Shown here piece by piece: positions 5,111 through 5,181 of a stretch of DNA of 5,181 nt. The position numbers were made by a program, and so were the translations under genes. How positions within the stretch are numbered: the first letter of the stretch is position 1; every line of letters starts with the position of its first letter. Location of the stretch: positions 1 to 5,181 of the forward strand of contig JAKLHH010000659.1 of NCBI GenBank assembly GCA_022710245.1, in the 5' to 3' direction. This DNA comes from Myxococcota bacterium. Lineage in GTDB: Bacteria; Myxococcota; Polyangia; GCA-2747355; JAKLHH01. The notes under the pieces are model-generated. The model was not told the DNA's origin. It made no database searches and saw only the letters and a program-made list of their open reading frames with translations.

Positions 5111-5181
5111 CGCGCTCGCCGGGACTCGGGTCTGCCCTGCCTGGCTTCGTGATCGCCTCACCGCCGCGCCATTCGCCGGGC
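5111..5181. other. Downstream flank; possibly the tail of a convergent gene
   Basis: No terminator hairpin with a T-run follows the stop at 5110. On the minus strand, 5181 to 5158 reads ARRMARR followed by TGA with G/C-ending codons, which could be the C-terminus of a convergent gene entering from outside. Seven codons are too few to decide. Confidence 0.15.

Noticed and set aside
3818..5161. Minus-strand 447-codon frame opposite the phosphoesterase
   Set aside because: It is antisense to a gene with complete catalytic motifs; the composition is a charged, repetitive shadow.

Overview
The window is a very GC-rich stretch (roughly 70% or more by eye, with strong G/C at third codon positions) of bacterial chromosome. 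GC content, a secreted lipoprotein built from 'IWGSSATDIFAVG'-type repeats, and a CarD-like domain in a large unknown protein suggest a myxobacterium or a relative (Myxococcota, formerly Deltaproteobacteria). This assignment is inference; no rRNA or marker gene is present.

Layout. Positions 1-24 probably hold the first codons of a minus-strand gene that leaves the window, placed by a perfect Shine-Dalgarno (SD) sequence. Positions 35-392 hold no confident intact gene, but 172-371 reads like a small plus-strand gene broken by a one-base frameshift. Positions 393-671 (minus) encode a 92-residue protein of the polyhydroxyalkanoic acid system family. A 216-base divergent intergenic region follows, with a 9-bp inverted repeat and a TATGAT -10 candidate. 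Positions 888-1946 (plus) encode a lipoprotein with seven repeats, most simply a seven-bladed beta-propeller anchored to the cell envelope. Its stop lies 24 bases from that of a convergent two-gene minus-strand operon. That operon is a TerB-like acidic helical protein (3336-3707) followed after 3 bases by a 453-residue protein (1971-3332) whose last third resembles the RNA-polymerase-binding regulators CarD/CdnL. A second divergent region (3708-3883) separates it from 3884-5110 (plus), a membrane-anchored calcineurin-type metallophosphoesterase of the YkuE/YaeI kind. The last 71 bases hold no confident gene.

How it fits together. The window is a set of short transcription units rather than one pathway. 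The most interesting unit is the TerB-like/CarD-like pair: tight spacing suggests translational coupling, and a 10-bp inverted repeat in the leader contains the SD of the first gene, so translation could be gated by an mRNA hairpin. The lipoprotein and the phosphoesterase are both envelope proteins, but nothing here links them functionally. No mobile element, CRISPR array, tRNA or rRNA was seen, and no convincing rho-independent terminator.
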